Source: Rallus limicola (taxonomy: Eukaryota > Chordata > Aves > Gruiformes > Rallidae). Taken from it: a stretch of DNA of 64,000 nucleotides. Position numbers and translations under genes: made by a program. The notes beneath the pieces are model-generated. The model was not told the origin of the DNA. It did not search any database and saw only the letters and a program-made list of their open reading frames with translations. Numbering within the stretch: position 1 is the stretch's first letter; each line of letters opens with the position of its first letter. Of this stretch, positions 48,771 through 62,039 are shown piece after piece. The DNA lies in assembly GCA_022605955.1 (NCBI GenBank), contig JAKCOZ010000001.1, positions 35,637,646 to 35,701,645 on the forward strand, read 5' to 3'.

Positions 48771-48828
48771 TTCATTAGTTTCTAATATACACATTTCATT
48801 AGTTTCTAATATACACATTTCATTAATA
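48771..48828 (+). repeat. 24-bp tandem repeat, ~2.4 copies
   Basis: A 24-base unit starting TTCATTAGTTTCTAATATAC is present at 48771-48794 and again, identical, at 48795-48818, followed by the partial unit TTCATTAATA. Because 24 is a multiple of three, the minus-strand translation shows a repeated octapeptide (MCILETNE), which is a by-product and not evidence of a gene. Confidence 0.9.
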
Positions 48829-51647
48829 ACAAAATCCTGTGTTTGTAAATGCATTATTATTCTTCAGCATTCCAGATCAAAGCATCCCTCACTTAATAAA
48901 TCTTAATGATATTCTGACAAAGGCTTTCTTAATACACCTTATTGTATTTGCTATTTCTAATACAGAAACCAACATTTGATTGTTTTCTGAGGGAAGACTG
49001 AGAATGGGAAGAAGGAATAAGCATTATCCATCCTAGGTTGTGTGCTGAACTTATCAACATTGTCTCTGTAGCTTTGGCTGTGGATAAAAGCAGCTGCATT
49101 TTGATTTATATCAGTGTTTAAAATAACTGAAATGGCCATTGATTGATTTAAACAAAGGCTCAGATACATATGCAATTTATCACAGCTGTAAACCTTACAT
49201 TGCTGGGGGAACATGGAAACAATTTTGTGTTTTTCCAAAATCAGAGTTTTCTCATGGCCAGTGTACTGTAGCGTAATGAGTTGCTGTGCATTAGCATGCA
49301 ACAAGTATACTTAAAACTCAGTGAGAATAGGTAATGCCAAGTCCACGTACCTCTCACCTGCAGTGTGAAGGATTCTTTTGCTGTATTCTTCCACCACTGC
49401 ATCCTGAAGCCTCTCCTGTGAAAGGAGATGACCTGGGACTATGTTATCCTCAAAGTGACTAGAGACACTCTAAAGCTATCAGCATGTCTACTCTGCCCTG
49501 CTTGCCATGATTTAGAAAATGAAGAAGATTATTGCAGGTTCATTCTTCCTTTTTTTTCTCCTTTAATATAGTTTTTGATTCTGAGCAAGATATTGGGTTG
49601 AAGTACCAGATAGGAGAGAAGCCATAACCACCTCAATAAAGACCACGAAATCTGAAAATCTCTTTAGAAAATCCATTGCTATATCATTTTAAAATAGGTT
49701 TTTATTGCATGTGTTGGAGAGTTTACATAAACAGAACCTCAAATGTGCCCATTTCTATACAATATTTTTGACAAATACTTTGAAATTAGACAAATTCAGA
49801 TGAATCCCAGTCCTTGCTTTTCTTCACAGGCGGTATATTTATGCTAGACGCCCAAGGGGTTAAATTATATTTTTAAAGTGCCTCTGTGCTTTTGCAATTA
49901 CCTGAATTTCTCATATACTGTATTTTATTTCTATTGAATATAGGACGAGCACTCCCTTTTTTCTGTCAATGGCTTTTGGAGGAGGACACTTAACAGTGGC
50001 ATTAATGGCTTGCAGCTTGGAGAAATTTTCTCATCCCAAGGGCACTGGATATTACAACAATTGACATAGAGGTGCTAGCATCAGCAACATTGTGCTTCTC
50101 ACTTTCACTGCTAGTGGCATTGATGGCTAGCTTAGAGGGGGCTGGAGAATATCAAGTGAGGAGCCTGGGGACTGAAGTGGCAGCTTTTCTTCTTTTTTAT
50201 TTTAGATTTATGCATTTTAAGTCACTCCTCATTGATGTCTGGGTAAGACTCCTAGCAGAAAAATACACAAGAGAAAAAGTAAAATTGTGGAATGCACCAA
50301 ACAAGAGTTCCTGGGGGTGACAAGGTCGACCCAATAAAATAATTAATTAAATAATACAAGTGCTGTTTTTGCTTCCCATTCCAAACTGGTGTTTTAACAA
50401 TGAATTTATTATGCTCAAGAATGCGCTCTTGCAAAACAAGAGAATTAGTCTTTCTCGTTTGTTTCCCTTTATTCCTTATAGAAAGCAGGAAGAGTTGGTA
50501 AAGAAGTTATTCTTGATTCTCCAGTAAGGAAAGATCAACCAGAATTTGCTTATGTCTGGCTTTCTCACTCTTCCTATATATACCACACAACTTTAAAGAA
50601 AAACCACAAATGACAGATGGCAGTGATAGATTCACCTATAGGCCAGATGTACTAGAGGCCTGAGGCGACATAAACTAGGGCAGCACAGAGCAGTCAAAGA
50701 GGGGAAAAGTGATTGCCTCAAGATTAAAGCCAGCTTTGCCAAATTTGACTCCCCCAGTCATCTGGGGTGAGTGCATATTTTTTCTTCTTTTTTTTTCTTT
50801 AATGAGTAGTAGATTATCTTCAAAGGCTCCGCTTTTTGCCACAGTAGCTAAAAGCAGGGATAGTGCGACACATTTTCCATCACTGAAGTATGTGGTGCAG
50901 ATTTTCAGTTAAGAAAAGTGGGTTCTGTTCCTCTCTAAATACGTATTTTGTTCATGATTTATATGCATAATTTAATGTCCTGTGGTGCAGGAGAGTATAA
51001 CAAATACTAAAGTGTTACTTGCCCTAATGATCAAAGAAGAAAAAGATGAGCACCTACCAGTAAAGGGCTCCAGTTCCTTGCTTGATGGTTGTGTGTGTTT
51101 GCCACAAGCCAGAATGTGATCTTGGTCAGGCTCCTGAGCTTGGCGGTATAAAGTTGAGCTGCTGTGTTGGCTATCAGACCATGGTAGGAATGATGGACAT
51201 CTGAGGCTGCAACCTGCAGTGTCAGCTGGGCAGGAGTACTGCAGCCAGGGGGTCAGAGTAGGGCAGAGGACTGGTGGCAAGATACAGAACTTCTAGAGCT
51301 AAAGGAAGGGCCTGTCATGGCTTGAGGAAAAGCATGAAGAATTAGGTATGTTGTGATGCAGATAGTCACTGCTGGGCTACAAAAATGCCTAGAGAATTAA
51401 GGGCAAATATTTCCAAGCTTTCAATAGATGGAGTAGAGATTAAAACAGTTTTTATTTCTCCTCTGGGTGTTGGAAAGTGTTATTTGATCATCATGCTGTT
51501 TTCTTCATAGTGATTTAAAATAATACAGAAGAAAATAACTCTCTTTAAATTAACTCTGGTTATTAATTAATAGCCAGTACCAGATATTGCTTAGAATTTT
51601 TGGTATATCGGCTTTTCAGATGTGAGGTATAAGATGGCTTTACAGTA

Positions 51648-51702
51648 GGGTTTGGGTTTTTTTGCGTTTTTTTTTTGTTTTGGTTTGTGGCTTTTTTTTT
51701 TT
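51648..51702 (+). repeat. T/G low-complexity tract
   Basis: Runs of 7 to 11 T are separated by G or GG-containing interruptions (TTTGGGTTTTTTTGCG and similar). This is simple low-complexity DNA. No coding or RNA feature is seen. Confidence 0.8.
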
Positions 51703-54129
51703 CATGTTTACCATAAAAATTCATACAGGAGCCAAAAGTTTTATGTGGCTGACACTTTGGAAGAGAAATGTGTTGGGCATATTGACTGGTGCATCAGCAG
51801 CCATTAATGCCACTAGCAATAAACTGCCATGAGAGGAAGCTCACTTAAACTGTCAGCATGCTGGCGATGGAGAGCCTTTATTTTGTAAGTAAAGGTTTTC
51901 CAAACTTGTTTTTTAGATCAGCAGTTCTTTAAAATGTTGTGAAAGCCTTTTTTTAGCATTCAAGAGCTTTCACGTCCGTGCTATTCAGATCAAATAATGC
52001 AGTTGGTGTCATTTCCTTTCTTTGGGCAATTTGCCTGGGAAAATTATGTTGAGTTGCAGTTGCATTAACCTGCTTGGAGACAGGTGTTTCTAAGGTTAGC
52101 TACATAATGACACAGCATTGCTCACCCAGGAGCGCAGCAAATCTACTAAGCAGGGCCCTGGAACATCCTACCAAGTGTCCAGCTCCCCTCTGTGTCCTCC
52201 CTCTAGCCAGAAAGGAGTGGAGGTAGCTGTGCAGGCAGCATTCAGAGGTGGAACCGCACTGGCCAAAGGAAGCGGGAATGTCCTCCAGGGACCATAGGTG
52301 GCACAGAAGGGTCTCAGACGCACTGTGACTCAGGACAGTGTTTCAGGTATGTTAATTGATGTAAGACAAAGTCTGATGACTATACAGAAGTTCACAGCAC
52401 AGTGCAAGGGTCCAGTTCAACCACATTCTGAATCAGTGTAAAGCAGAGCAATTGAAGAACAGGCAGTGTCATTACTAGTGTCAGCTACACTGTTCTTCAA
52501 ACCCTCTGTGATCATAGTCCTGATTTACACAGTAGCATGCACTGCGAATACTGTCCAGTACATTTTATGTCACTTTCATTTTCTTACTCTGTACCGTTTG
52601 ATATGGGAATATACTGTGACAAACTATGTGGCAACCAGTATAACAAACACTTTGACCACAGAACAATTTCTGTTGTGGTGGAGGTAGTCTACAAGCTCTG
52701 AATCATGTTCAATGAGAAAGGAGTTGTAGTGGTTCAGGACATGATGATCCTGTGGGGGAGAATAAACTTCTGCTGAAGGTTGTCACCGCAGCTACACTGG
52801 CTGCCAGGAAGCAGCCAGCTTGCCTTTGCTGGTCCAGTTTGCAAACCAGTGTTTCAGCATCTTTTCAGAGGCAGTTTAGGCTCTTAGAAGCCCTATGCAT
52901 TGGAGAGGCTGATGTGGGAACAGGCTGCTTTGTAATGCCTTTGCTATGGGAATGGTAGTCTTCAATATAGGCAAGGAAAAAGAAAAAATGGCTGAGGTGA
53001 CTGATTGATAATGCTTTAGAACACCAGTGAGTTACCAGCAGTCATCTGTGGGAGGTCAAGCCCCCTACAGACCACAGTAGATGGTATTACAGACAGAAAA
53101 GGCTCTTCCGTGGGCAGTAGCATTATAAAAGCCTGATTTTCTACAGTTCTCATGTGCAGTTTCCATTAAACACTCCCCCACTAGCACTTTCTCAGCTACT
53201 TTACATGCTCCAATGCTTGTCTCTCAGCCCCTAGTAACGCAGCACATTGGTCCTTCTGATCACATTACAACTGCTATTTCAAATTCTTTCAGGTTTAACC
53301 TGAAAAAAACCCCAAACACATGAGCAAGAAAAAAAACTTTTATATCCTCATTCTTCATCTGATTTGATAGCTTGATACCAGTGTTAGATTAAAAAAAAAA
53401 AGTGGCTTTTTCTATAGGAATAGTGTTTTTAATGAAGTGTCAGCAAGCTATCAAGTTCTGAGCAATTTGGCTGAAGGAAGCGTTCTATGATCATCTTAAA
53501 GTCTAACTTCATGAAACAGCAGAGGCTTCTAGTTCAATCTTAAAAATATGACAAGTAAAAAATATTTGGTTTAGTCTTGGACAGAAAAAAAAGTACTTTT
53601 TTTTTCCCAGAGGGAAAGCAGATTTCTAACTAGCTTTACTCAGTTTGCCTCTACTGAAATAAATAAAATTAGGTTGAAAAAACCCTAAGAAAATAGATGG
53701 GGAAGGATGGGCTTTCATGAAGTATGCTACATCTGCCTAAACACATAAATACTCAAAAAAAAACCCCAAACAGAGATGCACCTTTTGTAATACCATGGTA
53801 ACTCACTTCACACCTGCAAAAAGAAATACAGTTGAAGCAATTGGTGCCCCCTCTCAGAATTCTGTTTTACAGTGTTCTTACTGGCATGCAATCCTTTCTA
53901 CTTTTCCATACTTGACTCTTTGGAGACCAAAAGCTGCAGGATGAGACAGTCTGCATTTTGATCAGGTGAGACTGACGCAGAAACTGGATTCCAGTACTTA
54001 CACTGCAGACCATTTAGTGAAACAGGCATTGCAAAAAGACCTTATTTATTTCTGAATGTACGTCTTTGCATTAAGGTCAAGAATAGCTTCAATTTATTTC
54101 CATTTATGCAGATATATCTGTTGAATCAT

Positions 54130-54380
54130 CCAAAAGAATTGGAAAAGGAAGGTAAGAGGGAGAGGCATAGAAGGGAGAGAAAGAAGAAGGTATGTAAATA
54201 TAATAGAGACATAAATTAAGACTGGTCTGAGACAAGGAAGGAAACAAGTACAAAGCAATAATGATGGAAGAGACAGAAGAAGAGAGTTTCCTAAATGAAA
54301 GTAGACAAAAGTATGAAAAAGAAAATATATGGAGAGAAGTTACCAAAAGGAGACACATGAAAAAGGATTATGAAAATAAA
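54130..54380 (+). repeat. Purine-rich tract
   Basis: About 250 bases strongly biased to A and G on the plus strand, densest at 54131-54190, where nearly every base is a purine (AGGGAGAGG, AAGGGAGAGAAAGAAGAAGG). Such tracts can form triplex (H-DNA) structures. The minus-strand frame through it (serine/leucine/phenylalanine-rich) reflects composition only. Confidence 0.6.
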
Positions 54381-57083
54381 GCTTTCTATTATAAGTAAAT
54401 TTCAGATTTAGAATGTGTTGCATGCAGCAACCGACATGATCAAATAGCAATAAGTTTTACTTCTATTTTTTTGCTCACAGTCATGGATAGAATGATAATG
54501 TCTGAAGAGGTGGGTGTCTGTGCTAGAGTATTTGTAATCTGAAGTTAAAACAAAAGACAACATGTCATACAGAGAAATTCAGGAAACAAGGAAATGTTTC
54601 GACAGCTGTAACTTAAGGTGTTAAACAGGCCTAACATGTTCCTAAATGTCACAGGAGGATTTAAGTGGGAATTTGATGTACAACAATGAAGATGATTTGA
54701 AGATAGTTATTGGAAAGTCTTCTCTAGCATGAAGAGCAATAAGGAAGAAAGACCCTAGGTGTAAACATTAAGAAATAATCATTACTGGGTACCTAGTGGG
54801 TCACAAGTCACCAAGAAGCCAGCAAATGCATTTTGATAGTGTCAAGAGAGCGAGGTGGACAATGACCTTGAAAATAGAGATGACGAAATTGTGTTTGAGT
54901 CTGAAGAGAAGAATATGCTAGTGGAAAAAAAAGGAGTGAAAGAGCAGAAGGATTAGGCTGACATTTGATTTTTGCAGTGCTAATCTTGATGGACAGGAGA
55001 AGAACAAAACTGCATTCCTTGAGACTTAAGAAACATGCTACAATAAAAAATATGGAATGATGAGAGTTTGAGCAAAACTTTCGACTAGGTTGTTCAATGA
55101 GACCTGTTTTGAATGTATTTATGTAGGAAAAAGTATTTAGATGCAGCCTTGGGGCCAAAGATGTGAGTCAAGGATGATGTTATGGCCCTGAATAGGAGAT
55201 GAAAAGGTGGGACTAACGGAAATGATTTATGAGGAACCTAGTGAAGAGAGATCAATGATGAATGCATATCCAGTCCTTGTACAGTTTGATTAGGTCTGAG
55301 GCCTTGTCCAGAGATGGCTGATGTACAGAAGGATCTTTGCATTGTCTTCACAGAACGGTACACAGAAAACGTAGACTGTTTGTTCAACAGGTGTGTTGCT
55401 TTCTAGCGGAGTCATTTAGGATCCTACACTATATTCCTATGGCATATTATTATTTTTAAGAATTGCTGATTTGAACAGCCTTTCCTAATTTTCATCATGT
55501 GTTTGAATCTTAGCACAAGATGGATTAATTGCAAAAGCCTTCAACAAAGTGACCAGAAGAAAACATATTCCCAATTATGTTGGCATTTGAACACCAAAAT
55601 AGTAACAGAGAGTAAGAGCTGAGGTTGTATTATCTGAGGACTATACAGGGAATTACTGGAGCAGATCTTGAAATTCAGATCCTTTCTTTATGGAAACAAC
55701 TGTAGACAAAGATACTTAGGCCCAGGAAGCCTGTTCCAGTCTTTCATCATCAGAAGAGTGATGTTACTAAAACTTTATAAAAGCAACCACAGATTTTTCT
55801 CCGTGAGAGAGGCTCAGAACCACAGACATTAAATGATTTAAGAACTGGGATGAAATATGCTCTGGTGAGTATTTCTGACAGGCTGAAAAGGCATGACAAC
55901 ATCTCTCTGCAGTGTGCAGTAAAGTCTCCTGGAATTTCACCAGCAAATTGATTATCAGGGTATGCCAGGAGTTCCAAGGCAGAGAAACTTGTTAGGCTGT
56001 TTTGGCAAAATGTTTGCATTTTGTGGGCATTCCTGCCACCAGCAGGATTGAAATTAAAATGTGTATGTAGAAATTGTGTGGAAACATGCCATACATATGA
56101 GGCAACACTGGCAAAATACAGAGGAAAATATAGTATCTGATGGGAGTAAAAGAATGAAAAAACTTGTCCTGTTTTTTAGAAGCTTAAAATTATTTTACTA
56201 TGTCTTGTCTGGCATTCTAAATACCAAAGTAAATTTTAAATTGTAAAGATCCGTGTACTAAAAAAATAATAAATAATCCACTGAACAAAGCCAGAAATTA
56301 GGTAGAGTTGAAAGGTTTTCTTTAATAAAGTTTGGTAAACAGTTTTACTAAAAAAGTTTCAAACATGCTTGGCCAGCTTCTGTGAAGAATATTGAAGATA
56401 TTTTGGTCTGAAAACCTGTAGCTGGCCTTTTTCCTTCTTTAAAAAGATGTTCCCATGTATTGTGTGTATGTGAACTGAATAAAATAAGAGTAAGTGACTG
56501 CTATTTCACTTGAACATAATGTTCTCTTAAAGTGGATAATTATCAACATTGCTTTCTAGATGCTACTACAGGTTTTACTTTACACTGTCATAATAATTTT
56601 CTTTGCCTATTTCTCATTGCTTGTTTTCTGAAAACATTTATTCAGAAGTGACATTTTTATGCCTCATGCAACTATTGCACATCATCATGTGGTTGGAAAA
56701 CAGAGGCCGATAGGTATGAATTGATCATCTCGAACAATTCAGCTGTTCAGTATCAAATATAGATATTACATATGCATAAATTCTGCATATTGGAAAAATA
56801 TATGGCCACACTGTTATGCCTCAGATCTTAAAAGAAACACTTATTTTGGTTCTGCCTGTCTTGGTTTTTTTTTTCCCAATAGACTTTCAAATAGTTGAAT
56901 TTCTGTGGATGGAATGGTCCAGGATTGATACATCACACACCTGTGTATTCACAAGTGAAAAGATGCACATTTATAGAGTAAGACTACCAAGATAGTGGGA
57001 GAACAGGCTCCTCAGGACAAGTTAAGTCCAATCACTGGGACTGCTAAACTAGCTGGATGAATTTCCTTCAGGCATTTGAATGA

Positions 57084-57470
57084 CAGAAGAGAAGAGAAGG
57101 CTGAGAGGGCACCTCATTGCAGCCTTCCAGTACCTGAAGGGAGCTTATAAACTGGAGGGGATTCAACTTTTTAAAAGGGTAGACAATGGCAGAATAAGGG
57201 GGAATGGATTAAAACTAAAGGAAGGAAAGTTTAGATTTGATATAGGGGGAAGTTTGTTACAGAGAGAGTGGTAAGGTGCTGGAACAGGCTGCTCAGAGAA
57301 GTGGTGGATGCCCCATCCCTGGAGGTGTTCAAGGCCAAGTTGGATGGGGCCCTGGGCAGCCTTGTGTAGATCCAGGCCTGGAGGTTGGTGGTCCTTCCTG
57401 TGGCTGGGGGGTTGGAACTCTATGATTCTTGGGTTCCCTTCCAACCCAGACCATTCTATGATTCTATGAC
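57084..57470 (+). mobile_element. CR1 LINE fragment with intact 3' tail
   Basis: Plus-strand CR1 from the block encoding EKRRLRGHLIAAFQYLKGAY, through RGNGLKLKEGKFRFDIGG, to the 3' UTR GGGTTCCCTTCCAACCC and the perfect terminal repeat ATTCTATGATTCTATGA. The ORF2 frame is open at 57080-57274. It is then shifted: the expected MRVVRHWNRL block appears only in another frame, as GTGGTAAGGTGCTGGAACAG, while the DNA-level match continues through CCCCATCCCTGGAGGTGTTC. Typical 5' truncation; no function expected. Together with the 61-62 kb copies it represents a common bird subfamily. Confidence 0.95.
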
Positions 57471-60400
57471 TTTTTTAAAGAAGTCACCACGTGAGCGTTG
57501 CATCTTTCCACTCACTGCACTTTTCCTTGCCTTTGTTCTGGTTATACACATGTGTACCCAATAATGTGCACACGAACAGGAATGCAATCCTACACCCATT
57601 CTTCTGATTTTTTGCAGGTGCACTGCCATGGGCAGAGCAAAGCCTAGAGCAAAGGAATTCAGAATTACAGTTACTGCAGCGCCCTAGAAAAAATGACTGT
57701 CAGGCAACCACGTAGGCCCCAGCTCTTGTGTACAGATCTTGATCTATGCTAATCTTTGCTTCTGGTCTCAAGATTCCAAAGTAAATTCTTCCAGACTCCA
57801 TTGGTTTGCATAGGAACAACAAAATTTGTGACCCAAATCCCAGTCTCCTGCTTTGTTGCGTGGATAAATAGACCCCTGACGAATCAGGTAATGCTTCTGT
57901 TTTCCTTCACCGATAAAGCCGTATCATTGTGTTGCATGGAGAATAAAATGCAATAACCGCATTATCTGTCATTATTACTTGTTACCTGATTTACTGCTTA
58001 TAATTTACATGATTATGTCTAGATAAATTAAATTTGATAAAATGAGTGATTAAAACAGCAAGTTAAATGAACCAGCTGAAGCGGAACAATCACTGGTAAT
58101 GAAAGAAGATAACGGAATGCACTGGAATAATTACTTTTTATTTTCTAAGGAAGAGTTACTCTTTTCCTTTCTTTCCTCTTACTTTTCTTTCAGTGATGGG
58201 CAAGTACATTACTTAAATATTCCCAAAGATCATTGTTTGATTTCAAATTGAATGAGGAAACAGAAGTTTTAGACATTTCTGTGATTAATCATTTGTACTT
58301 TTTGTGTGAAATCTTGGTGAGTAAAATGGCAACATGAAATCATATATTATGTCTCAAGTAAATAGAATAAGGGCTGCACTAAAATCAACAAAACAGATTG
58401 TGTCATACTGAGGTTTATGGTATTTAGGAACCTAAATATTTGCAAAGCTTCATTAATTTTACCTTTATTTCCCCAGTATTAACTGATATATGACCTGTCC
58501 TCTTTGGCTATTGTGATGATAATTTTGGAAACTCAGGTTCATACTCCCTCAAAAGAGGCTGTGGGGAGCTGTCCCATTTCTTCTTTGGTTCAGAATTCCT
58601 TTCTGCTCTGTTTAGAGAGGGTAACTCATGCAGGCTCTGTCCACTCCCATTCCAAAGCCCCCAGTTCCACACTTGGCACCTACAAAACTGACATATTTGT
58701 CATGGAGAAGAGTAAAGTAAGTCTTTTTCCTCACTGGTCTTTGCAGCAAATCTCAAGATTTTATGCCATTTGGCTTCCTGGCATACACTCTTCTCTTTCT
58801 TAAAGGGCTTCCTCTTGCTAATTTTAAACACTTTCTGATATTTTAAGTGTATCTGCAAAGCTCTAATGTCATTGGAATTTAAAACTCCTTTGAAGACTGC
58901 TGCTCATTCTTATTTGGGCCAGGAGATATTTATGCATGTTCTTAGCCATGGAAACTTATTACAGAATTTATAAGCAGATACACTAAGGTCTGACTCTGAG
59001 CGGCTTCTTCTGAAAGCACAGCACAGAAAATATCAGGTAAACGGTAATCAAATATGCTTTTAAGCACTGTAAGTACCAGGCCAGACTGTAGGCTACTTAC
59101 TACCTTAATATGATATAATATTCCGGATATATGCATTATCCATGGGGCTTATGGAAAGGAGTGTACTGAACAACCTATCTATTGTTTTGCACAGCTACTC
59201 AAAGACAGAACTTTTTTTAAAATCCTAATTTATGAAGATCTTTTACATAAAGGCATGTTTATCCCTGTAATCAGGTTTATTGAGTGGGTCGATCAGTCAT
59301 TGTCTGTAAGGTGCCGAGAGTCTTTGTTACAAACATCCCTTGCAGTGAGCTACAGGAATAACTTCAGTTATATCAGATAAGCTTATTTGAGCTGTTCCAG
59401 TGAATTCTTATAATTCAGCTGGGCCATGGTCCTATGCAACTGCTGCAGTATATGAATGAACCATTACTACTGATTGTCTTGAATTCTGTGTAAAAAATGT
59501 CCCATCTTAACTAAATACAAAATAATGTCCTGGGTGACCATTTCTGCATCTTCAGAGAGAGTTGTTACTGACTACTTAAAATAATCTATATAGAGTGGTT
59601 CAATCCTGTGGCAGAAATTGCCTGGGAGAGTCCCTGGGACTGCCAGTTTCCTCACCCAGGGAGTTAATCAGCACATCTTAAGCACAAAAATAGTGTCTAG
59701 TAATTGGACTAAGCACAGCAGGAGCTGCCTGGGGAAAGTGGCTGTCCAAAATTCCCACCTGCAGAGTTCCTGTAAGGCTTTGTTGTGAAGTGCAGTCAAT
59801 CACCATCCTTCAAGTCAGTATTTGTATCAAATAAGCCGAATGAGCCATTTGTCTCCCCTGTGCAGGGACTAGCTGAGGAGTTCCTGGGCCACCCAGGTAA
59901 ATGATGGCTAACTGTGCACAGGCACAGCCTTCACACCCAGCTACACTGGAAATGGATTTTTCTCCTTATATCACAATTTTAACTTAAATTCCATGGATTT
60001 GACACAATATACAGAATTTCAGAGAAAAAGTAGAGTCCCTCTTTGCGATTATGGCATTTTGACTCTTCCAAAAACCTCAGATTGTGACTGCTAAACTTAC
60101 AGGTGTTGAATATGACAAGGACTATACACTTGTCATTGAAAATGTAAAAGTACTTTAATGTTTTTCCTGAAACACACGCAAACTCTTGGGACACTATATG
60201 TTAACATATGTAACACTAGTGACCGCTTAACAGTTAAGATTGTATTTCAAGGTATTTTCTAGCCATGTTCACTGTTCACTGAAGATATCATTATGAATGA
60301 CATTTAATGAAAAGACCAAGTACTGCTCCTGTGTCTGCCAGTCCAGTGAAAGGTTGCATGGAGACATACACAAATGTAGCTGTGTACGTCTTACTTCCAA

Positions 60401-61439
60401 AGGTATTTCCTTTCCTCGTGACTGTGCAACAAGAATTGGCACATGCAGGTTTTTATAGACATGTTTCTGATTAGGTGGGAGCTTATAACCTTTCTTGACA
60501 CACCTATGTTCACATTCAAACCCCAGGGAAAACCCATAGTACCCTAAGGTTAAGAAGATTTAAGGTTGACTATTTGTTCATGATTATGAGAGGTTCTGAC
60601 TGCATTTCTGTCAAAAGACATTTTATGAAAAGAATTTGGAATAGTTTATGTTTAAATATTGATAAACATTCTGTGAGGTGTTATGAAAATAAATGCGTGT
60701 TTGATGTTTCAAAGTTCTAAGGGATTACAGTTGTTCATTACTTGATATTTAATTGCCCCAACAGGCTCATTTTAATTGTTTCTGCAGCAGCAACCAATGA
60801 GTATAAAATTCAAAAATAGTATAGCACTTCAGTTGTCCTCTGCAGAATTAATTTGTTAAATTTGGACATGAAATCCAGTCCTTAAGGTGTGAAATAGTGA
60901 CATTTTAACCCTGCATATCTCAAGCCATTTAACTATGAAGTAGCTATTGATATCTTCACATCAGACAGTCTCATGCATTATGCTGTCTGTTTTAAAGACG
61001 AAGATTCAAAGTTACCTAGTAACAAGTTCAATGAAGTTCATGATAGGGTTGGTGGTACAACAAAAATAAGCTATTATACCTGTTAGGCAGAAATACAATG
61101 CTATTTGGATGTTGAATTTCTGCCATATTGAAGAAAGACAAAATATTTGTCTTGAAGGATGAAGTAAAACACTTTCAGCTGTCTTTCAGATGGTCCATAG
61201 CATTGCTGTACTGCAGGCATCCCCAAGAGAGATACATTGGCCTAGGCATAGGTTAGGCAGTCAAATGGCAAGTGATTTATTTCTTGTCTGCCATCATTTT
61301 ACTTTCACACAGATTAAATATTGCTCTCTTTGAAGTTAATAACAAAATCCTTTTAAAGGATGTGTGTGTGTGGGGGGGGGCTTTTGTGCACATGCCTCTA
61401 TATATGTGTGGACTTGCATATATATGTGTACTCTGTTCA
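57471..61439. other. No gene recognised; repeat-poor
   Basis: Four kilobases of AT-rich DNA. The 99-codon frame at 58504-58803 is the longest and matches nothing I know. At 61361-61380 a short (TG)n run ends in nine G. TA/TG-rich phrases continue up to the CR1 copy that follows. Confidence 0.5.
61361..61380 (+). repeat. (TG)n followed by G9
   Basis: TGTGTGTGTGT runs directly into nine G. This is a simple repeat, probably polymorphic. Confidence 0.85.
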
Positions 61440-61722
61440 CCAGGGAGTGTAGTGATAGGGCAAAGGGTTAATGGCCTTAAACTGAAGGTGGCTAGATTTA
61501 GATTGGATGTTAGGAAGAAATTCTTCCCCATGAGGGTGGTGGGCCCTGGCACAGGTTGCCCAGAGAAGCTCTGGCTGCCCCCTCCCTGTCACTGTCCAAG
61601 GCCAGGTTGGATGGGGCTTTGGGCAACCTGGTCTAGTGAAGGTGTTCCTGCCCATGGCAGTGGGGTTGTAACTAGATGATCTTTGAACTCCCTTCTAACC
61701 TAAAACATTCCATGATTCAATG
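61440..61722 (+). mobile_element. CR1 LINE 3' fragment with a 1-bp frameshift
   Basis: Plus-strand CR1 starting within the block encoding NGLKLKVARFRLDVRKKFFP and continuing to the 3' UTR (GATGATCTTTGAACTCCC) and a single degenerate tail unit CCATGATTCAATG. In the MRVVRHWHRL block the DNA reads GTGGGCCCTGGCACAGG, one base shorter than the equivalent GTGAGACACTGGCACAGG in the copy at 62.2 kb, so the rest is out of frame. The 135-codon frame at 61272-61679 is a chimera of upstream unique sequence and this element; it is not a gene. Confidence 0.93.
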
Positions 61723-62039
61723 TGTGTATATACCAATGCTTGTGTATGTGTGTATATTCCTACACCGGTAGGGAAAGTTCTGATCAAATAATTCTGCCTG
61801 TTTCAAAGAATAGGAGGTATGATGTCATGATTTCTCTCCATGTAGTCAGTCTTAAGTGAATGAGTATATGGCTGCATTTCAAGTCTTGTGGGCAAGCACA
61901 AAGCATGTGTGCAGCTTATATGTAGGGTAGATTTTATACATGTGAATAGTGCAATTACAAGTCAAATGTGTTATATATACATGTGTGTGTAAGACTAGAA
62001 TGTTATAAATATATCACAGTGTGCTGACCTAAGGAAGTT
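61723..62039. other. TG/TA-rich spacer between two CR1 copies
   Basis: About 320 bases with repeated TGTGTATATA-type phrases near both ends and unremarkable sequence between. No gene and no further CR1. Confidence 0.6.

Larger units (their letters stand above)
48233..57083. other. No gene recognised; nearly 9 kb without CR1
   Basis: The longest CR1-free stretch. It contains the 24-bp tandem repeat at 48771-48828, three related AGTGGCATTAATGGCT elements at 49,995, 50,113 and 51,799, a T/G-rich run at 51648-51702, a GC-richer patch at 52.13-52.35 kb and a purine-rich tract at 54130-54380. Small frames (116 codons, minus, 54808-55158; 115, minus, 48957-49304) have no recognisable domain. Confidence 0.5.

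Noticed and set aside
48771..48828. CRISPR-like array
   Set aside because: The repeats are contiguous with no spacers, and the window is vertebrate DNA.
48672..48854. Repeated octapeptide frame on the minus strand
   Set aside because: Produced by the 24-bp tandem repeat, whose length is a multiple of three.
54104..54358. 84-codon Ser/Leu/Phe-rich minus-strand frame resembling a membrane peptide
   Set aside because: A direct consequence of translating the complement of a purine-rich tract.
61272..61679. 135-codon plus-strand frame
   Set aside because: A fusion of unique sequence, a TG/G repeat and a frame-shifted CR1; not a gene.
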